NCBI GenBank assembly: GCA_965178125.1
Contig: OZ237755.1
Coordinates: forward strand, 372,001-436,000
Origin: Bilabrum cf. latius
Lineage: Eukaryota > Bigyra: Bicosoecida > Bigyra > Bicosoecida
Direction: 5' to 3'
DNA: 64,000 bases
The notes below the pieces were generated by a model, which worked only from the letters and a program-made list of their open reading frames with translations, did not search any database and had not been told where the DNA came from. Each line of letters begins with the position of its first letter. Position 1 is the first letter of the stretch. Below are positions 1 through 12,533 of this stretch, piece by piece. The position numbers and the translations under genes were made by a program.

Positions 1-51
1 CATTTCGTCTTATTCTTGTGAGCGCAGTCGTTGTTTGGCGAAACTGCACCC

Positions 52-3000
52 ATGGCAGACCGCGAAGGGACCTTGCCCGGACACTGGCAACCTGACAGCT
101 TGGATCAAGTTGGCGACGATATTGGAGCTCGCAAGTTTAGATTTGAAGCGGTCCAGATGCCAGGTGGACCAACGGCTTCAGATCGACTTCGTGGGTTTGC
201 AATGGCAACCAAGACAGACTAGGCAGTATCATCCAGGCAAGAGCAAGGGGCTGCTAGCGTGCCATCGCCGGGCCGAGACATGTGGGTCCATGAGAATGGA
301 AGCAAGGCGAAAGAAAGTCGGCGTGGATCGGCCCATCCGATGCCATAGGCCCCACTTACCTGGGGTGAGGCGTTTGAATAGAATGGCGTCCGATCTGGGG
401 ATAGCAACGGAGTTCGAAAGCAGCCAACTCGCGCTTTGCCTGAACACGGCACTAAAAGAATGACCCAGGAGTAGAAGCCGCAGTCTTCAAAGCCGCTTAT
501 GCGCCCGAGTCTCACCGCTAGCCTTCTAGCTAGGGCCGAGGCATCGGGGATGCAGCAGCTGCCGTCCCCCACCTCTGGAGCGATGCGGCTGGAGCAGGCG
601 CCCCGTGGACCCAACCAGGCCGCCAGTCCTGCGAACTCATTCATTTCAAGACTATCGAGGGGGAATCTGAGCGGCGGGGCACCTGCGTCATTTCTTGAGG
701 CCGCAGAGCAGAGCGCGATCCGGGATACAAGGTCCTCAGCCAGGCTCGCGACCAGCTCTGGTGGCTCGAATGGCAGCAGCACTCGCACGGCCGGCCCGAA
801 TAACACGGTCTCCAAAACGCTTAGTGACAGCCAGAGCAGCGGAAGCCCTAGTACTCGGGGGCCCCGCAGACCCAGCGGACCCTTGCCGCAGCATGCAGCC
901 AAAGCCTCGATTGAGCTGAAGCGCGCGCGATCAGTGGGGCAGATCGTGCTGTCACCATCCCCCGCCGTTGCGCAGCCGCAGCCACCACCACCGGCCCCTG
1001 GCAGGGCATCGGGCGTTTCCTTCTCTCCTGATAGTACGGGGGTCACGGGGGGGGGGCTGTACAGTAGCGCGATTGCAGCTGCCACCGACAACTCGTCGCC
1101 AGCACCTCAGCCACCACCAGCCCCGCCCGCCCCGCCCGCCGCAGGGGACAGCGGCAGCCCGTCATCTCCCAGCCAAACCCGCCAAGAGCCAGGCCGGGCC
1201 TCCATGAGAGAGCGACGCACCGCGCAGATTATCCGTGGTGGCAGCAACGGGTACCGATCAGACACGCCAGAGTCTCCCACCGCTGAAGCAGAGCTGAAAG
1301 CCAAAGCAAAGAAAGCAAAGACCCTGAGCACGCTCCCGCACCTCAGCAGGAAGTTCGAGTCCTCCTTTGTGCCGTCACCATCTGCACAACGGGGCGTGCA
1401 CTGGAGCAGGAGCTCCCCGGAGAGTTCCACTTCCCCGAGCTCTGACAAGGCTTCCCAATCGACGAACCAGAACCGGTAGAGCGGATCCAGGTCGCCTTTT
1501 GCTCTCATGCGAGCTGCTGGTGCCACCGATGGCACCGCAGAATCAGCGCCACGTTCTGTTGAGGATCCAGACAAGCCACCTTCCCTGCAGCAGTACCTTG
1601 CGTAGCTTCGCGGCGATCCGGACGACAGCGATGACCCTGTCAGGGATCTGCGCTTTGAAAGAAAATCAATTGGTCGATCTGAGTTGGGTGGATCACCGTA
1701 GAGGATCAAGCAAGCAGCAGCAGAGGCTATGCGAGGGGCGCAGGAGGCGTCAAGACTCGCTCATTTGGCCTAGAAGCACCGTGAGAAAGGCACAGGGGCT
1801 GGAGGCATTGCGGATGACCTGCAGATGACTACATAGCACGGTCGGTTGCCCGATCACCGGATGCTGCACCCGAGCCCTGGGCACAAGCATGCAGGGACCG
1901 ATGATAGCGATAGCGAGGATGGCACAGGGTAGGGTGGTGCAAATCCATACGACCGAGTTGATATGGAACAAGAAGGCACTGGGCAAAGGGCATACCGCAG
2001 ACCGCTTGCACCGTTGCCCAACGTGCAGCAGCCCGCCCCTCCGTCAGGTGTGCCCCCAGTGCCGTCCAGGGCGCACACGCCCGCATCTTCGAAACGGAAC
2101 CTGGATCCAAGCGATGAGGAGGCCAAAGCAGCAGATGACGCAGCTGCGGCTGCGGAGGAGGCTGCAGCCGTGCTGCACGACCTTGCTTCGGACTGGGGCG
2201 TTGAGTACGATGCCAGGCTTGCAGTTCCAGGACACGCGAGGCAACACGCGGGCGATTTGGTCGGCATGCACGCCGAACCTTTGGTATCACCACCTCCGCC
2301 TCCCCCCGGGATAGGCATTCAGACACCGGCAACGACCCCGCCTGGAGCCGACTTGAGAGAGAATGACGGGAGCGCTAGTCCTACTTCCATGTTTGCGTCT
2401 GCTGCCGTGCGGAGAAGAGCCCCTGCCCCCATGCAGCTACCGTGCACGCCCCCACCGAAGCAGGCTGGCAGCGGCAAATCGGCAGCACCGCCGTCCCGTG
2501 CGCCGTCTTCTCAGTCACCTATTCTGCGCGCCCTTCGCTCTCCTGTGGTTCGTGATGCAATTCAGCATGCCGAGTACGCGGCCAGCGAGGCTGCCAGTCA
2601 GGCCGAGCGAGCTGCTGCTGCAGGAGAGGCGTCCTCGGTGGCAGACACCAGATCAGTGGCTGGGAGCAGCGTGGCATCATCTCGTCACAATACTGCGGAC
2701 AGACTCAGCTCCGCAGCTGACTTATAGGCTGACGCTCCAGATAGCGTTAGTCAAGCTGTGGGAATCGATATTGCAGCTGCCCAAGCAGACGCGGAGCCTT
2801 CCGCCGGAGACGACGACGGCACCGACCTTGTGGTCAGCTTGTCAGGTGGGCGGGTCGTGCCATTCTCTGAGGTAGTGCGTAGGAGCTTGGCCATGTCTGA
2901 CACCGCTGCCTAGGCGGCTGCCAAGCTCTCGCCTGTGGAGCGTGCCGAGATGCTCCGAAGCGCCGTCGCACTGCTGTCCGAGCCAGCCCTAGGTTCATGG

Positions 3001-6000
3001 CTCCGCCTGTACAAGGACCTGTCCGCGACGCAGCGTGGCGATGAAGAGGACCTGAGCGAGGCAACCGCAGCTGCAGCGCTGGAAAATGCCAAGGGTGCCG
3101 TAGTCAGGGCTGCTTCTCTGCCTGCCTCCATCTTGACCCGCTATGTAGAGGCAGCTAGTGTGTCCAGTGCTCGTGCCCAGGCGCGCCTCTCGTCTTTGCA
3201 GGCGACTTTGCCGCTCCATCGACTAGCCACGCAGTTGCTCAGCGCTGGTATCTCTGAGAACCGTCGCAATGGCTTGCTGCACGACAAGAGCGAGTCACTG
3301 CGGCCTTGGAATGATGTGCTACAAATGGAGCTGGGGGTGTTGCCACGAGACGATGAGGCATCAAACGAGGAGTCGGGCGCGACAAGTTCAGACGCAGCAG
3401 CCTCGGCTGACGTCCGACCACCGTCGCCGCACAGTGCTGCCCATGTCGTTGAGCTGCAGGCAATGAACGCTATCACGTCCGGCGGCCTTGCACCAGCTCA
3501 GGCGGGTGGCTAGCAGGCCTCGGGTGAATCTGAGCGAAGCGCCTCCCCAGGGTCAGCGTCAGTCAATGTCCCGCCCGGGATCCCACCCAAGCTGCTCGCC
3601 ACCTACGTCGAATCGCTGGCTAGGATCAGTCTCGCGTGGAGGCGCGAGAGGCGTCAGATCGCGAAGGGGTGGCGCGAGCAGCGCGCACCGCAGGAGCGAC
3701 TGCGGGACCGGATAGCAGCGGCGAGAGCACAGCGCGATGCACAGGAGGAGAGAAGTCGTCGGCTGGCGGTCCAGTTGCAGCAGATGTCACGAGAGGTCGA
3801 GGAGAGACGGCAACAGATGCAGAAGGACGTGACGGAGCTCGACGCGGATCAAATCTAGGAGCTTCTCGACGGACATGAGATCGACGAGGAGGGCGAGGCC
3901 ACCATTCGCGCGGAACTGAACGCTGCTGCAGCCAGAATGGGTCAGACTAGGGCAGCTCTCACCATCGAGGAGGCCGTTCGTCAGGTGAGGCAGCAGTACA
4001 AGGACCGCGCCGAGGAGGTGCGTCAGGATGGGACGGCCTTCTGCGACCGTCTCAAAGAAGAAACGCAGCAGGTCATGAAAGAACGGGTTGAACAATACAC
4101 TGCCGCCCTGGAAACCAGCGTGAAGGATAGAACAGAGAAGCTTGAACGCCGCAAGGAGCAGCTGCTGCACCGCACTCCTCTGCGAAAGCTCAAGCGGGAG
4201 GTGCGCTCGATGTGGGGCCTGAAGCAGGACGGTAGCAGCACCCTCGCTAGCACCTTTTCGGGCAGGCGACCCACTGGTGCGGACCTCGCGAAGCGCCTCG
4301 CGGTCAACAAAGGCAAGAGTGCGGAATCCATGGCATCCCCTGCCTCGGAAAAGCGAGCAGGTCGTTACCTTCGCATGTTTCTGGCATCCTCTCTGCGGCA
4401 TGCAGGGTACAGCGGTAAGCTCTTCGAAACGCTGCGAGCGGCAGCCGTGCACTTTCCTTTGAGTTTGCGACTACGCCTGTCCGTGTTCAAAGGGGAGGCG
4501 TCTAAGCGAGGTTCGGAGCTTCAATCCAAAGATGCAACCGCCGATCATGGCGGACCTGAGCCGCTCTTGCGGGAGGGGGAGCGCAGCGTGGACATTGACG
4601 ATATCCTAGCGGCGGCCATGCGAAATGCACAGTAGCAGAACAATGGCGTGCCGCCCCAATCCCCGTCAGTACGCAGCCCGGGCGCATCCGCAGACGCGGG
4701 GAAGGGGATTGGCACTCCACCTGCTGCCCATCCCCGAGGCGGTGGTCGCCCGGGCCAATCAGAACTGTCGACGTCCGGATCCGCGCGAGCTTCAACTGCG
4801 GGTCAGTCACCCGCTCCAGCCATGAAACCGCTCACAGCCACCCTGCTTGGCGCACCAACTCCACGTACCAGGGCAGCAGAGAGCATCGAGCGGGAGCTGG
4901 AGCAAGCCAAGTTGAGGCACGCTGGCATGCGCGCCGCTCTTGCTGCTGCAGCCACAGCTCAGGAGGAAGCCGGAGCCATCGAGGCGTACGAAAGGCGGCA
5001 GCAACAAGAACACATCAGGCTCAGCAGGAGGCACTGGTCCCACCCACAAGACGTGCGGCATCGCGCGCTGCCCATCGGTGACAGGGCTCCACCGAGTCCC
5101 GAAACGACAGTGCTGCGGTCCCCCGATCTCGACCCGATTTCACCCTCAACAGGCACCATCGAAGCACTCATTAGAGACAGGTCGATCAAGGGCGGTACAG
5201 CGGACGAGCTGCGACATGCGGTATCGCGGATGTCTGGAGACGCCGCAGATTCCATGCCGGACGGCATTGCGGCAGACGAGCCAAGCGATGCTCTGCAAGA
5301 AGCACTGCAAAGAGAGACGTTGGCTATCTCGCCCCGAGATTCTGGGGAGGCCATGCGTGGGGATGGCTCCAAGCATACCTCGAGGTCCTCTAGTAGCAGG
5401 GATCGAGGCAACTCGCGCGATTCCACCGGAACAGGCATGGAGGCGCCAGTTGAAGCGGTCAGCCGAGGCAACTCCTCTCATTTGCTTGACTCCGACGAAA
5501 AAGACAGCAAAACCCGGCCAGCCAACGAGTTGGAGTCGGAAGACCAGGCTGAGCACGCCGGGTCAAATACAACTGCTGGCATACAGGAAGACTCTCATCC
5601 TGCCGACGGGTCAGATGTTGCGCAACGCGCTGATCGCCACGCAGCCATCGTGCAGGCTAGGGAACTTGTGGCTTAGTACAGAGCGCAGGCTGCAAGGAGC
5701 GGGGTCGAGCCCGGAGCTACTCCTGCTTCGTCGTCGGGCGGATCGCACGGCAACGGGTCAACCGCATCGCGCGATTCCGCTCCCGACCACGGCTCGCTGG
5801 CTCTGAGTCAGGACTCAGGAAAGGGGCACGCCGCGGTGCCTCGAGCCCGTGGCCGTGGTTCGCGAGGCAGGATGCCCGGGGCTTGGGAGGCCGTGCTCTC
5901 GCCCTCTGACCCGATCGCTGCAGCTGAGCCGCAGTCGCAGTCGCCGCCTTCTAGACCTGCGCAGCAACCCAACCGTGGCCGGCTTGGCACTGCAGAGAGT

Positions 6001-7041
6001 CTCCAAGGCAGCGCTGCGTCCTCGCTGTCAGACTTCCCAAGGGAGCATGGGTCCGATGCAGGCAGCCTTTCAGAGCCATTGCTGGAACCAACCGCGGCAC
6101 GGCAGGCGATCCAGGCGGTCCCGTCGGGATCATCATCGCCTCCCATGCAGGCTCAGGATCCAAGCACGGCAGATGAGGGTGGGCAGACAGGCCCGCCTGC
6201 CAGGCGGCCAGCCCCTCCCAAGCCACAACCCCCTCCGAAGAAGCTCGGCTTCGGCAGCAGTGCTCCCCGAGGGCTCAGTGGAGATGGGGCTACCGATGGC
6301 AGCAAGCCCAGGTCGAATGACGAGAGTGCGTCCAAGCTGAATGTTGGCAGCAAGGCCGAACCCGAGGATGGGGCAGCAGCTGATGCGCCTGCCGACGCGC
6401 CTATCCCTAACTCTAAACCTGAACCTGAAGCAGTCCCTGGTCGAGGCAACCCAGCCCCGGGCCGACACAGCCAGCCGGCGCTGGGACTCGGACAGGGACC
6501 CAAGCCGAGGCAGGGCCGCCGCCTTCCTCCCAGCCTCTCAAAGTGGAAGTCGAGGAGGCAGAGAGAGGAGGCGGCGGCGGAGAACTTCGCGGCATCGCCG
6601 GCCGGGGCCAGGTTTGCGGCAGCGTCGCCTCGGGGCAGCAGCAAAGGCACGGGGGGTCTTGGTTATGATAATAATGGTGTCCGCAAAGCTTCGAGCAAGT
6701 CGCCGGTGGCGTCACTCGGGGAGTCATCTCGCAGGGTGACGTTTGGCCCGGGTGTCAAGGCAGGGTCCGAGGCGCCACCGGCACCGGATCAGTCGGCAGT
6801 GGGTGTGGGTGTGGCAGGCAGCTCGGTGGCTTCGGTGACCGATCGCTAGACTGCTGGTGGTGCATCTCAAGTGCAGGGGCACGGGCAGGGGCAAGCAGAG
6901 ACTGGTGTGACGGGCAGTGGCAGCGCCGCCAGCGCCGCCCCTCCAGCTCCAGACCAGCTAGTGGAGTCCTACAGACAGGTTTTCCCGCGGAAGGGAAGGG
7001 GCTCCAGGCGGATGCGCCTGCCCCCGTCCCTTCGAAAATGA
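52..7041 (+). CDS. Giant low-complexity protein with central coiled coil (unknown function)
   Basis: One frame stays free of TAA and TGA for 2,330 codons (2,329 aa), from the ATG at 52 to TGA 7039-7041, with about 17 in-frame TAGs read as Gln. The upstream in-frame TGA at 19-21 makes the ATG at 52 the first possible start. The protein is rich in Ser, Ala, Pro, Gly and Gln. Residues roughly 1180-1470 (about 3590-4450) are different: dense in Arg, Glu, Gln and Lys with heptad-like spacing, a probable long coiled coil, followed by a short ordered-looking segment near 4360-4500. The last third is again Pro/Ser-rich. I recognise no family. A scaffold or cytoskeletal/centrosomal linker would fit, but that is inference from composition only. 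An unseen intron could alter the ends. Existence is supported by the open frame; function is unknown. Confidence 0.8.
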
Positions 7042-7303
7042 TTTCGTGCGTTGCGATTTCCGGACTGGGTGACGCTTCTTGTTGTGCAATCCATCGACGC
7101 AAGTTGGTTTGCTGTGCGCGTGACCGAGCTGCCCACTGAATTCATGAAAGCCCCAGCAAAATGCCACCGCTCACCAGGGATCCCCCCCACTCGCTCCGGC
7201 TCTCTCGACCGCTGGCTCGATGCGGTTGTAACCAATGTCCTACTAGCGGTTGCAACCAATCCAGTGATACAGAGCGCACTTCGTCTCTTGCCCGAGCGCT
7301 AAG

Positions 7304-8998
7304 ATGCGTACCTTCCAAGCAGTGTTTGCGAGTTGCGCTTTTTTGGCAGCCGCTGCATATGGCGCCTACTGCCATGGGAAGCCTGCAGCGGATGCGCCAT
7401 CGAACCCCAACCCGATCAACACGGATGCGCCGAAGTTCGTGCGCAAGAACGATCATGGAGCGGTGTATGAGGCTGGGCGACCTGGATATGAGTTCCACGT
7501 CATCCACCTGTATGGAACTGCTTACGAGGTAAGGCTGTCGAAGATGTTGGGTTGGCAAGGGCCGCACGTGCAAGCAGTAGAATCGAGTTTCTGTGTCTTT
7601 CCGCCGCTCCAACAGGGTCGCTGTGGCCATGATCTGAGCTAATGTTTAAGTTTTTTTATTATTGCGTATAAGGCTTCAGTGCAAGATGTGTTTGCATATC
7701 TGTGCGCAGCGTGGGTTGGCCCACGGTCAGCTCATGAAAGAAGAAGCGAACGGCCTCGTCGATGGCGTGTGGCAGTACATGGAGGAGCAGCTCATCGATG
7801 GAGCCGGACTTTAGAAGCTTCCTCAGTGGCTTCAGGACCTGATTGCCGAGGTCGGCCTCGACATCGCCTTGGACGTAACCTTCGATTGGACCAAGAACTT
7901 CACCGGAGCCTACATTTACGATGAGATGCAGGGCCTCGCTGATGGTGCCAACATCAGCTTCACCAAGCTGCGTGACATCCATCTTATCGGTGAGGCGTGA
8001 AAGCTTTCTCTGGACCTTGCCGCGCGCAGACGTTCAAGTTGTGCTGCACGATTCGATGCCAGGCTTTGCCAGTTTCATGGGCGAGCTATTCCATCCCCTA
8101 CTGCCTGCCTGCTCGCCCTTCCCAACTCCCAGGCTCTCTCACCTAGGGCGACTGCTCCATGTTCGGTGCCTGGGGCAGCGCCACCGCGGACGGCAAGACG
8201 ATCCAGCTGCGTGCTCTTGACTGGGACACATCCAACCCCTTCAGGCAGCACCCCGCCATCCTCGTGGAGCATCCCACCGATGAGGGACACGCATACGCGT
8301 CCGTTGGATTCGTGGGATGGCTGGGCGCCCTCACGGGCATGTCCTCCAAGCAGGTCGCCATCAGCGAGATCGGCATCGCGTTCCCGGACAGCACCTTCGG
8401 CAACGAGTCGCGGGTGGGCATCCCCTTCACCTTCCTCCTTCGGGACATCCTCCAGTTCGACGACACCATCGATGACTCCATCCGCCGCATCCAGGATGCG
8501 CACAGGACCTGCGACCTGATCCTGGGAGTGGGCGACGGAAAGGCACCCCATGGACCTGGCGCGGGCTCGGAGAGCCACCGGGGCGACGGCAGCGACCTGC
8601 CTGTGGTGGGCCCCGTGACCTCAATCGAGTACTCGTACTCGGTTGCCAACTTCCAGAACCCCAAGAACAACGCCCCTTTTAACCAGACGTGGCACCCCTA
8701 CATCCCTGACGTCGTCAAGCAGTTCATGGACTGGAACTGCCCGGGGTTCCAGGAGACTGGCTCGCACCAGCTGCAGAAGTTCCATGGAAGCATCACACCG
8801 GAGAACACCATCTCTGACATCGTGGCCCGCACCCAGACGGGAAGCACGCACGTGGCCGTGTACGACCTCACGGACAACGAGATGTACGTCAGCTTCCTCG
8901 AGAGGGTGAACGCGACGGTGCAGCCGCACGACCTGTACGCCTATGAGAGGGAGTACACCAAGTTCAACATGACCGAGCTGTTTGCTGTGGAGCTGTGA
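7304..8998 (+). CDS. Secreted/lysosomal C45-type Ntn hydrolase (AAT/acid-amidase-like)
   Basis: Three exons: 7304-7528, 7710-7989 and 8133-8998, giving 456 aa. The N-terminus is a signal peptide (Ala/Phe-rich core, residues about 4-20). Exon joins give TAYE-RGLAHGQL, matching the conserved ER/RG-x-x-x-GxL start of the acyl-CoA:6-aminopenicillanate acyltransferase (C45) fold. The motif GDCSMFGAWG places the N-terminal nucleophile at Cys176, which autocleavage would expose, followed by a RALDWD strand typical of choloylglycine/C45 Ntn hydrolases. Several N-x-S/T sites suggest glycosylation in the secretory pathway. Two TAG codons are in frame, one at 8144-8146, three codons before the catalytic Cys. 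The likely reaction is hydrolysis or transfer of an amide-linked acyl group; the substrate is not predictable. It ends in TGA. Confidence 0.9.
7529..7709 (+). other. Intron 1 of the C45 hydrolase gene
   Basis: 181 nt, GAG|GTAAGG to TGTGCGCAG|C, phase 0. Removing it joins TAYE to RGLAHGQL, a conserved motif of the family, which fixes both splice sites. Confidence 0.85.
7990..8132 (+). other. Intron 2 of the C45 hydrolase gene
   Basis: 143 nt, donor GTGAGG, acceptor CTCCCAG, phase 1. A second AG lies 14 nt downstream (8145-8146) but would break the frame. The chosen site keeps GDCSMFGAWG in frame and makes TAG 8144-8146 coding. Confidence 0.75.
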
Positions 8999-9396
8999 AA
9001 GACGACTTGGTTTCAATAGGCTTCACTGTGGGACTGGGCTATTCAGTTGAGGCTATGCCCCGTTGGGCGTCCCCTCTAGGTCTCGGCTTCAGCCTTACAA
9101 TTTGAGTGTGAATGATGCTAGATCTACCTTATTTCGTTTGGCGTCGCGGCAACCACACATGCTTGTCCTTTGCGGCCTCGAATGACATGGATACGGTGGG
9201 GTGTCTGCACTGCAGGTGGCCTCCGTACAGAGATCCGGATCCCGGATCATCCTTGGATTCTTGCACGGTGCTCCAGAAACAAGGACTGTGTCCAATTCGA
9301 AGCGTTCATATTAGCAAGCATGCAGCCCTCAGGGGGGGGGGGGAATACCACCACGGCTCATGTGAAGGAAAGCACAGCGAGCACGCGGAGCGTTCC
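8999..9396 (+). other. Convergent intergenic region
   Basis: Lies between two convergent genes and should hold both 3' UTRs. The only structure I see is a run of 12 G at 9332-9343. No ORF of note and no RNA gene recognised. Confidence 0.6.
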
Positions 9397-12117
9397 TTAC
9401 TTTTTCCCCGCTGCCACGAAAAAGTACACGCCTGCGCTTACTCCCAGCGCAGCTACGGTAGCAATTGCAGTAGACAGCGACATGAGCTGGAACCCGAAGC
9501 CAGGAGGGCACTTCTTTAGCACGACTTCACCACCCATCAGCTCGTCTACGACAGAATCGTACGACCCACCGTCAAGGAGGCCCTCCTCCTGCAGCTTGCG
9601 TTTGATCTCCCGCCTCACGTTGGCATTGTCCATGAATACTTTGCTCCTCACAGTCTGCAAGCAAATGCTCCGAGGGTCACCAAAAACGGTGAACGATGGC
9701 ACCGCCACTCGCTTGATGAGAGCACCAACTCCAATAGTCTCAAGCAAGCTGTCAAAGACGCTGACCCGCTTCTTGCTGATGGCGCCTTGCACGCTCGTGA
9801 GCATCTTGGCTTGCAGTTCGGCTAGGCTAGCCGTGGATACTTGCTTTTCGGCCGGCATAGAACCCAGCGACACATCACCAATCACCCGGTCAAAAGCGGA
9901 CAGCACCGGTCTAAACCGCTGCTCTGCAATGGATGGGCCTGCTTCCTCCTTGATCGTGGAGACGGGAATGGCGGCCTGGTGTTTCAGCTCTTCCTCTGCA
10001 GCCTTCATTGCAGTCTTCACGCGCCTCTGAACCAGTCCCAGATTCTGTCGGGAGAGTGCCGCAAAGATGGCTTTCGAATCGAGCTTTGCCTAGTTTGCCT
10101 GGCCTTGCAGTTGCAGTCGCAGCTGTCGATTGAATTCGCCCTCCTCATGCGTGAGATCGCTGCTGCTCACGTCAACGATCGCGTCAGCCACCTTCTGGGC
10201 TCGCTTCTTCAACGCGCTCTCGCTTGCTAGATCACCAACGGCCGACCTGATGATGCCTTGTAACTGGTTCGGGTCCACGACGGCCATCAACTTGGCGTCG
10301 GACCACGACTCGATCGCGGATGACACGGCTGTGCGTGAAACACCCTTGCCATTCAGCTTCGCTGCGTTCAGGGCTACGCTTGCCTCGTTCCAAGACTTGC
10401 GCGACAGTCGAGACAAGTCCTCACTGAAATGCTTGTAAGCAGCTCGCTGGTTCAAGTTGCGGATGCGGTCAACCTCCTTCGACACTTGGTCCAACGTATC
10501 GTCGGTGACCTCGTTCAGTTTGCCGGGCGAAAGGTGAACGTTGAGCATTTCGACATGACGCATGACCAGAGCCTCTGCATCTGCCTGACGTCTTCGCAGA
10601 GTTGAGAGCTGGACAGCACCGGCAACGTGCACGTCGCCGCTGGCTGAAGTAGCACCGGAGCCCGGATCTTTCCCATCGTTCGCCTTGCCTTTGGCTTTCT
10701 TCAACAAGGCTTGCTGGAAAGTAGACACGTACGTGTCCACCTTGGAAGTGGCAAGGTTGATGATGTTGGACTTCTTTCCGGATACCATCAGCGCCACTCG
10801 CTCGACGGCCTGGGCAACAAAGTTCTGGGACTCGGGATTTTTCGAGATTGCCTCTTGGTCGAACAGATCTCCCACGGAAGCGTAGAAATTTTGCAGGTGC
10901 TTCTGGGCGGTGCTGTCGAACTCCGATACCACCGTCGTCGCAGGCAAGGGGCCATCCACCTCCAGCACCTTGGCCTTGTGAACTTCAGGGAAGGATCCAC
11001 GCACCTTGGCATTCAGCTCCTGCTCGAGGCTGCCGACACGCTTCTCCAGCTTGCTGTAGGCCGCCCCAAGCGACCGCGAGTTGAGCGCACTCCAGCTGTC
11101 TAGAACCTCTCCAGTCACACCCAGAAGGCTCTTCTCCCTCAGGGTTCTCACTGCTACGCGCAGGAGTCTAGCGATCGCATCGCCGGGCCGAGAGCCGCCG
11201 TTTGCCCGCGTGCCTATCGTCAGGCCGATCCTATCAGAGAGGGTAGCGACCCCCTCCAAGTAGCCCGCATCGATCTTGCTGCCCCGATTGAAAGCGGACA
11301 GGGTCCCCTCGTCCCTTCCAGCTTGAAGTTGTGTGCCCTACGATGCCCCTGAGATCGGCCACCCTTCCTCAAGGAAGGTGGCACCGATGGAGCCGCGATA
11401 TACCGCTGGGAGACGGGACTCAAATCCTGTGACTGAAGACGATGCAACCACCGATTTGGCCCAATCCGTGTCTTCCTTCCGCGTGTCCCGCGAGGAACCC
11501 ACCGTCAGCGACTACAGCACAACGAACTCCAGTCCCTTGGGCCCGGCCGGCAGAGCATCCTTCTATTTTGGCAGGCCTCCCTGGAACGCCTCGGCTAGCA
11601 TCGACAGAGACTCTAGAAGATCGACATCGGATGAGCCAAGTGTGCCATGGGTGATCCACACTACCCGATCGGCAATCAGCTCGGCTACAGCAAACAGTTG
11701 TGCAGCGAGCTCGCTGCTCACTGCAGATAGCCCATGAATGTCAAGAACGGCGGAAGCAACGTCATCACGCGACTGGAATAAGATAAGATCCACCCCAGGT
11801 GGCGCATTCTCTTCAGGAAGAGGCCAATCACCCGCCCCGGCAGCTTGTCCAGACGCGGCTGACGCAAGGACTGACTACCGCAGGCTCTGCGCCGCACCTC
11901 CGAAAGCAAGCACACTCTGCAGCTTCAAGTTGGAAGCCTGGATTGCTGAAATACCCGCCTCATTGAGCTCCAGCTTGTCGGCACTGTCAATGCGAAGCAG
12001 GGAAAGCCTTCTGGAATGTCCTTTTGACAAGCTTGACGGAAGATCCACTGAGGCAGCCCCAGCGTCCACACAGCAGCCAGCTAGGCTCCATGCAATTAAA
12101 GCAACGCAAGAGATCAT
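9397..12117 (-). CDS. ER-targeted GBP/atlastin-like protein with degenerate G domain (A)
   Basis: Open from ATG 12117 to TAA 9397-9399, 906 aa, with five in-frame TAGs. The N-terminus is a signal peptide (Leu/Ala-rich to about residue 22). Residues about 40-200 follow the layout of the guanylate-binding protein G domain: KLELNEAGISAIQ matches the KLxxNxEAL strand, DIHGL sits where DTEGL (G3) belongs, then an AQLFAVAELIADRVVWITHGTL helix-strand follows. The P-loop position reads GGAAQSLRQS and lacks GKS/T, so GTP binding is probably lost. A long helical region follows (about 300-830). One hydrophobic segment near the C-terminus (about 875-900) should anchor it, leaving a short GKK tail. It is divergent from a similar gene at 12534. 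Family assignment is by pattern only and is moderate. Confidence 0.75.
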
Positions 12118-12533
12118 GAGAGATAGCCCGGATGGTGTTGTCGATTATCTGGGCTTCGATGCGAATGTGAGAACGGCAGAATTAAAGGGATCCGGTAAAT
12201 CAATGTAGTGAGCCACTTCGTGTGCAAGCGATCTTTGGATGTGCACGCGATCTTTGGATGTGCACGCGATGTATACCCGGGTCCTGGCTATCTGATGAGT
12301 TTAACTTGTGCACGCTGACGATTAATTCTATTGAAAAGGCTAGGAACTATTGTTCAGACTAGAGAAGATGCTTGCTGATGAAGCGTAGAGCATACTCGAT
12401 TCTTTTGCCACCTAGATCTAAGGGCTGCAACCACTCGCAACAGAATCTGGTAAACATCGATTGTGTGCTGGCATCGTTCATACTAGCTCTCTCGCGTATT
12501 CCAGAAGACAGATAATCTTGCTGTATTAGTGGG
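12118..12533. promoter_or_regulatory. Shared divergent promoter region of the two GBP-like genes
   Basis: 416 bp between two divergent start codons, so it should carry both promoters. It contains a 19-bp tandem repeat (12228-12265) and is AT-richer toward the right-hand gene. No TATA or known operator was assigned with confidence. Confidence 0.55.
12228..12270. repeat. 19-bp tandem direct repeat in divergent promoter
   Basis: Two perfect copies of GCGATCTTTGGATGTGCAC (12228-12246 and 12247-12265) followed by a partial third copy (GCGAT). Each copy contains GTGCAC, a palindrome. The position between divergent promoters makes a binding-site role possible; that is inference. Confidence 0.9.

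Noticed and set aside
499-6849. Six or more separate genes ending in TAG
   Set aside because: All lie in one frame with no TAA/TGA between them, and the same pattern breaks conserved genes elsewhere; they are pieces of one gene.
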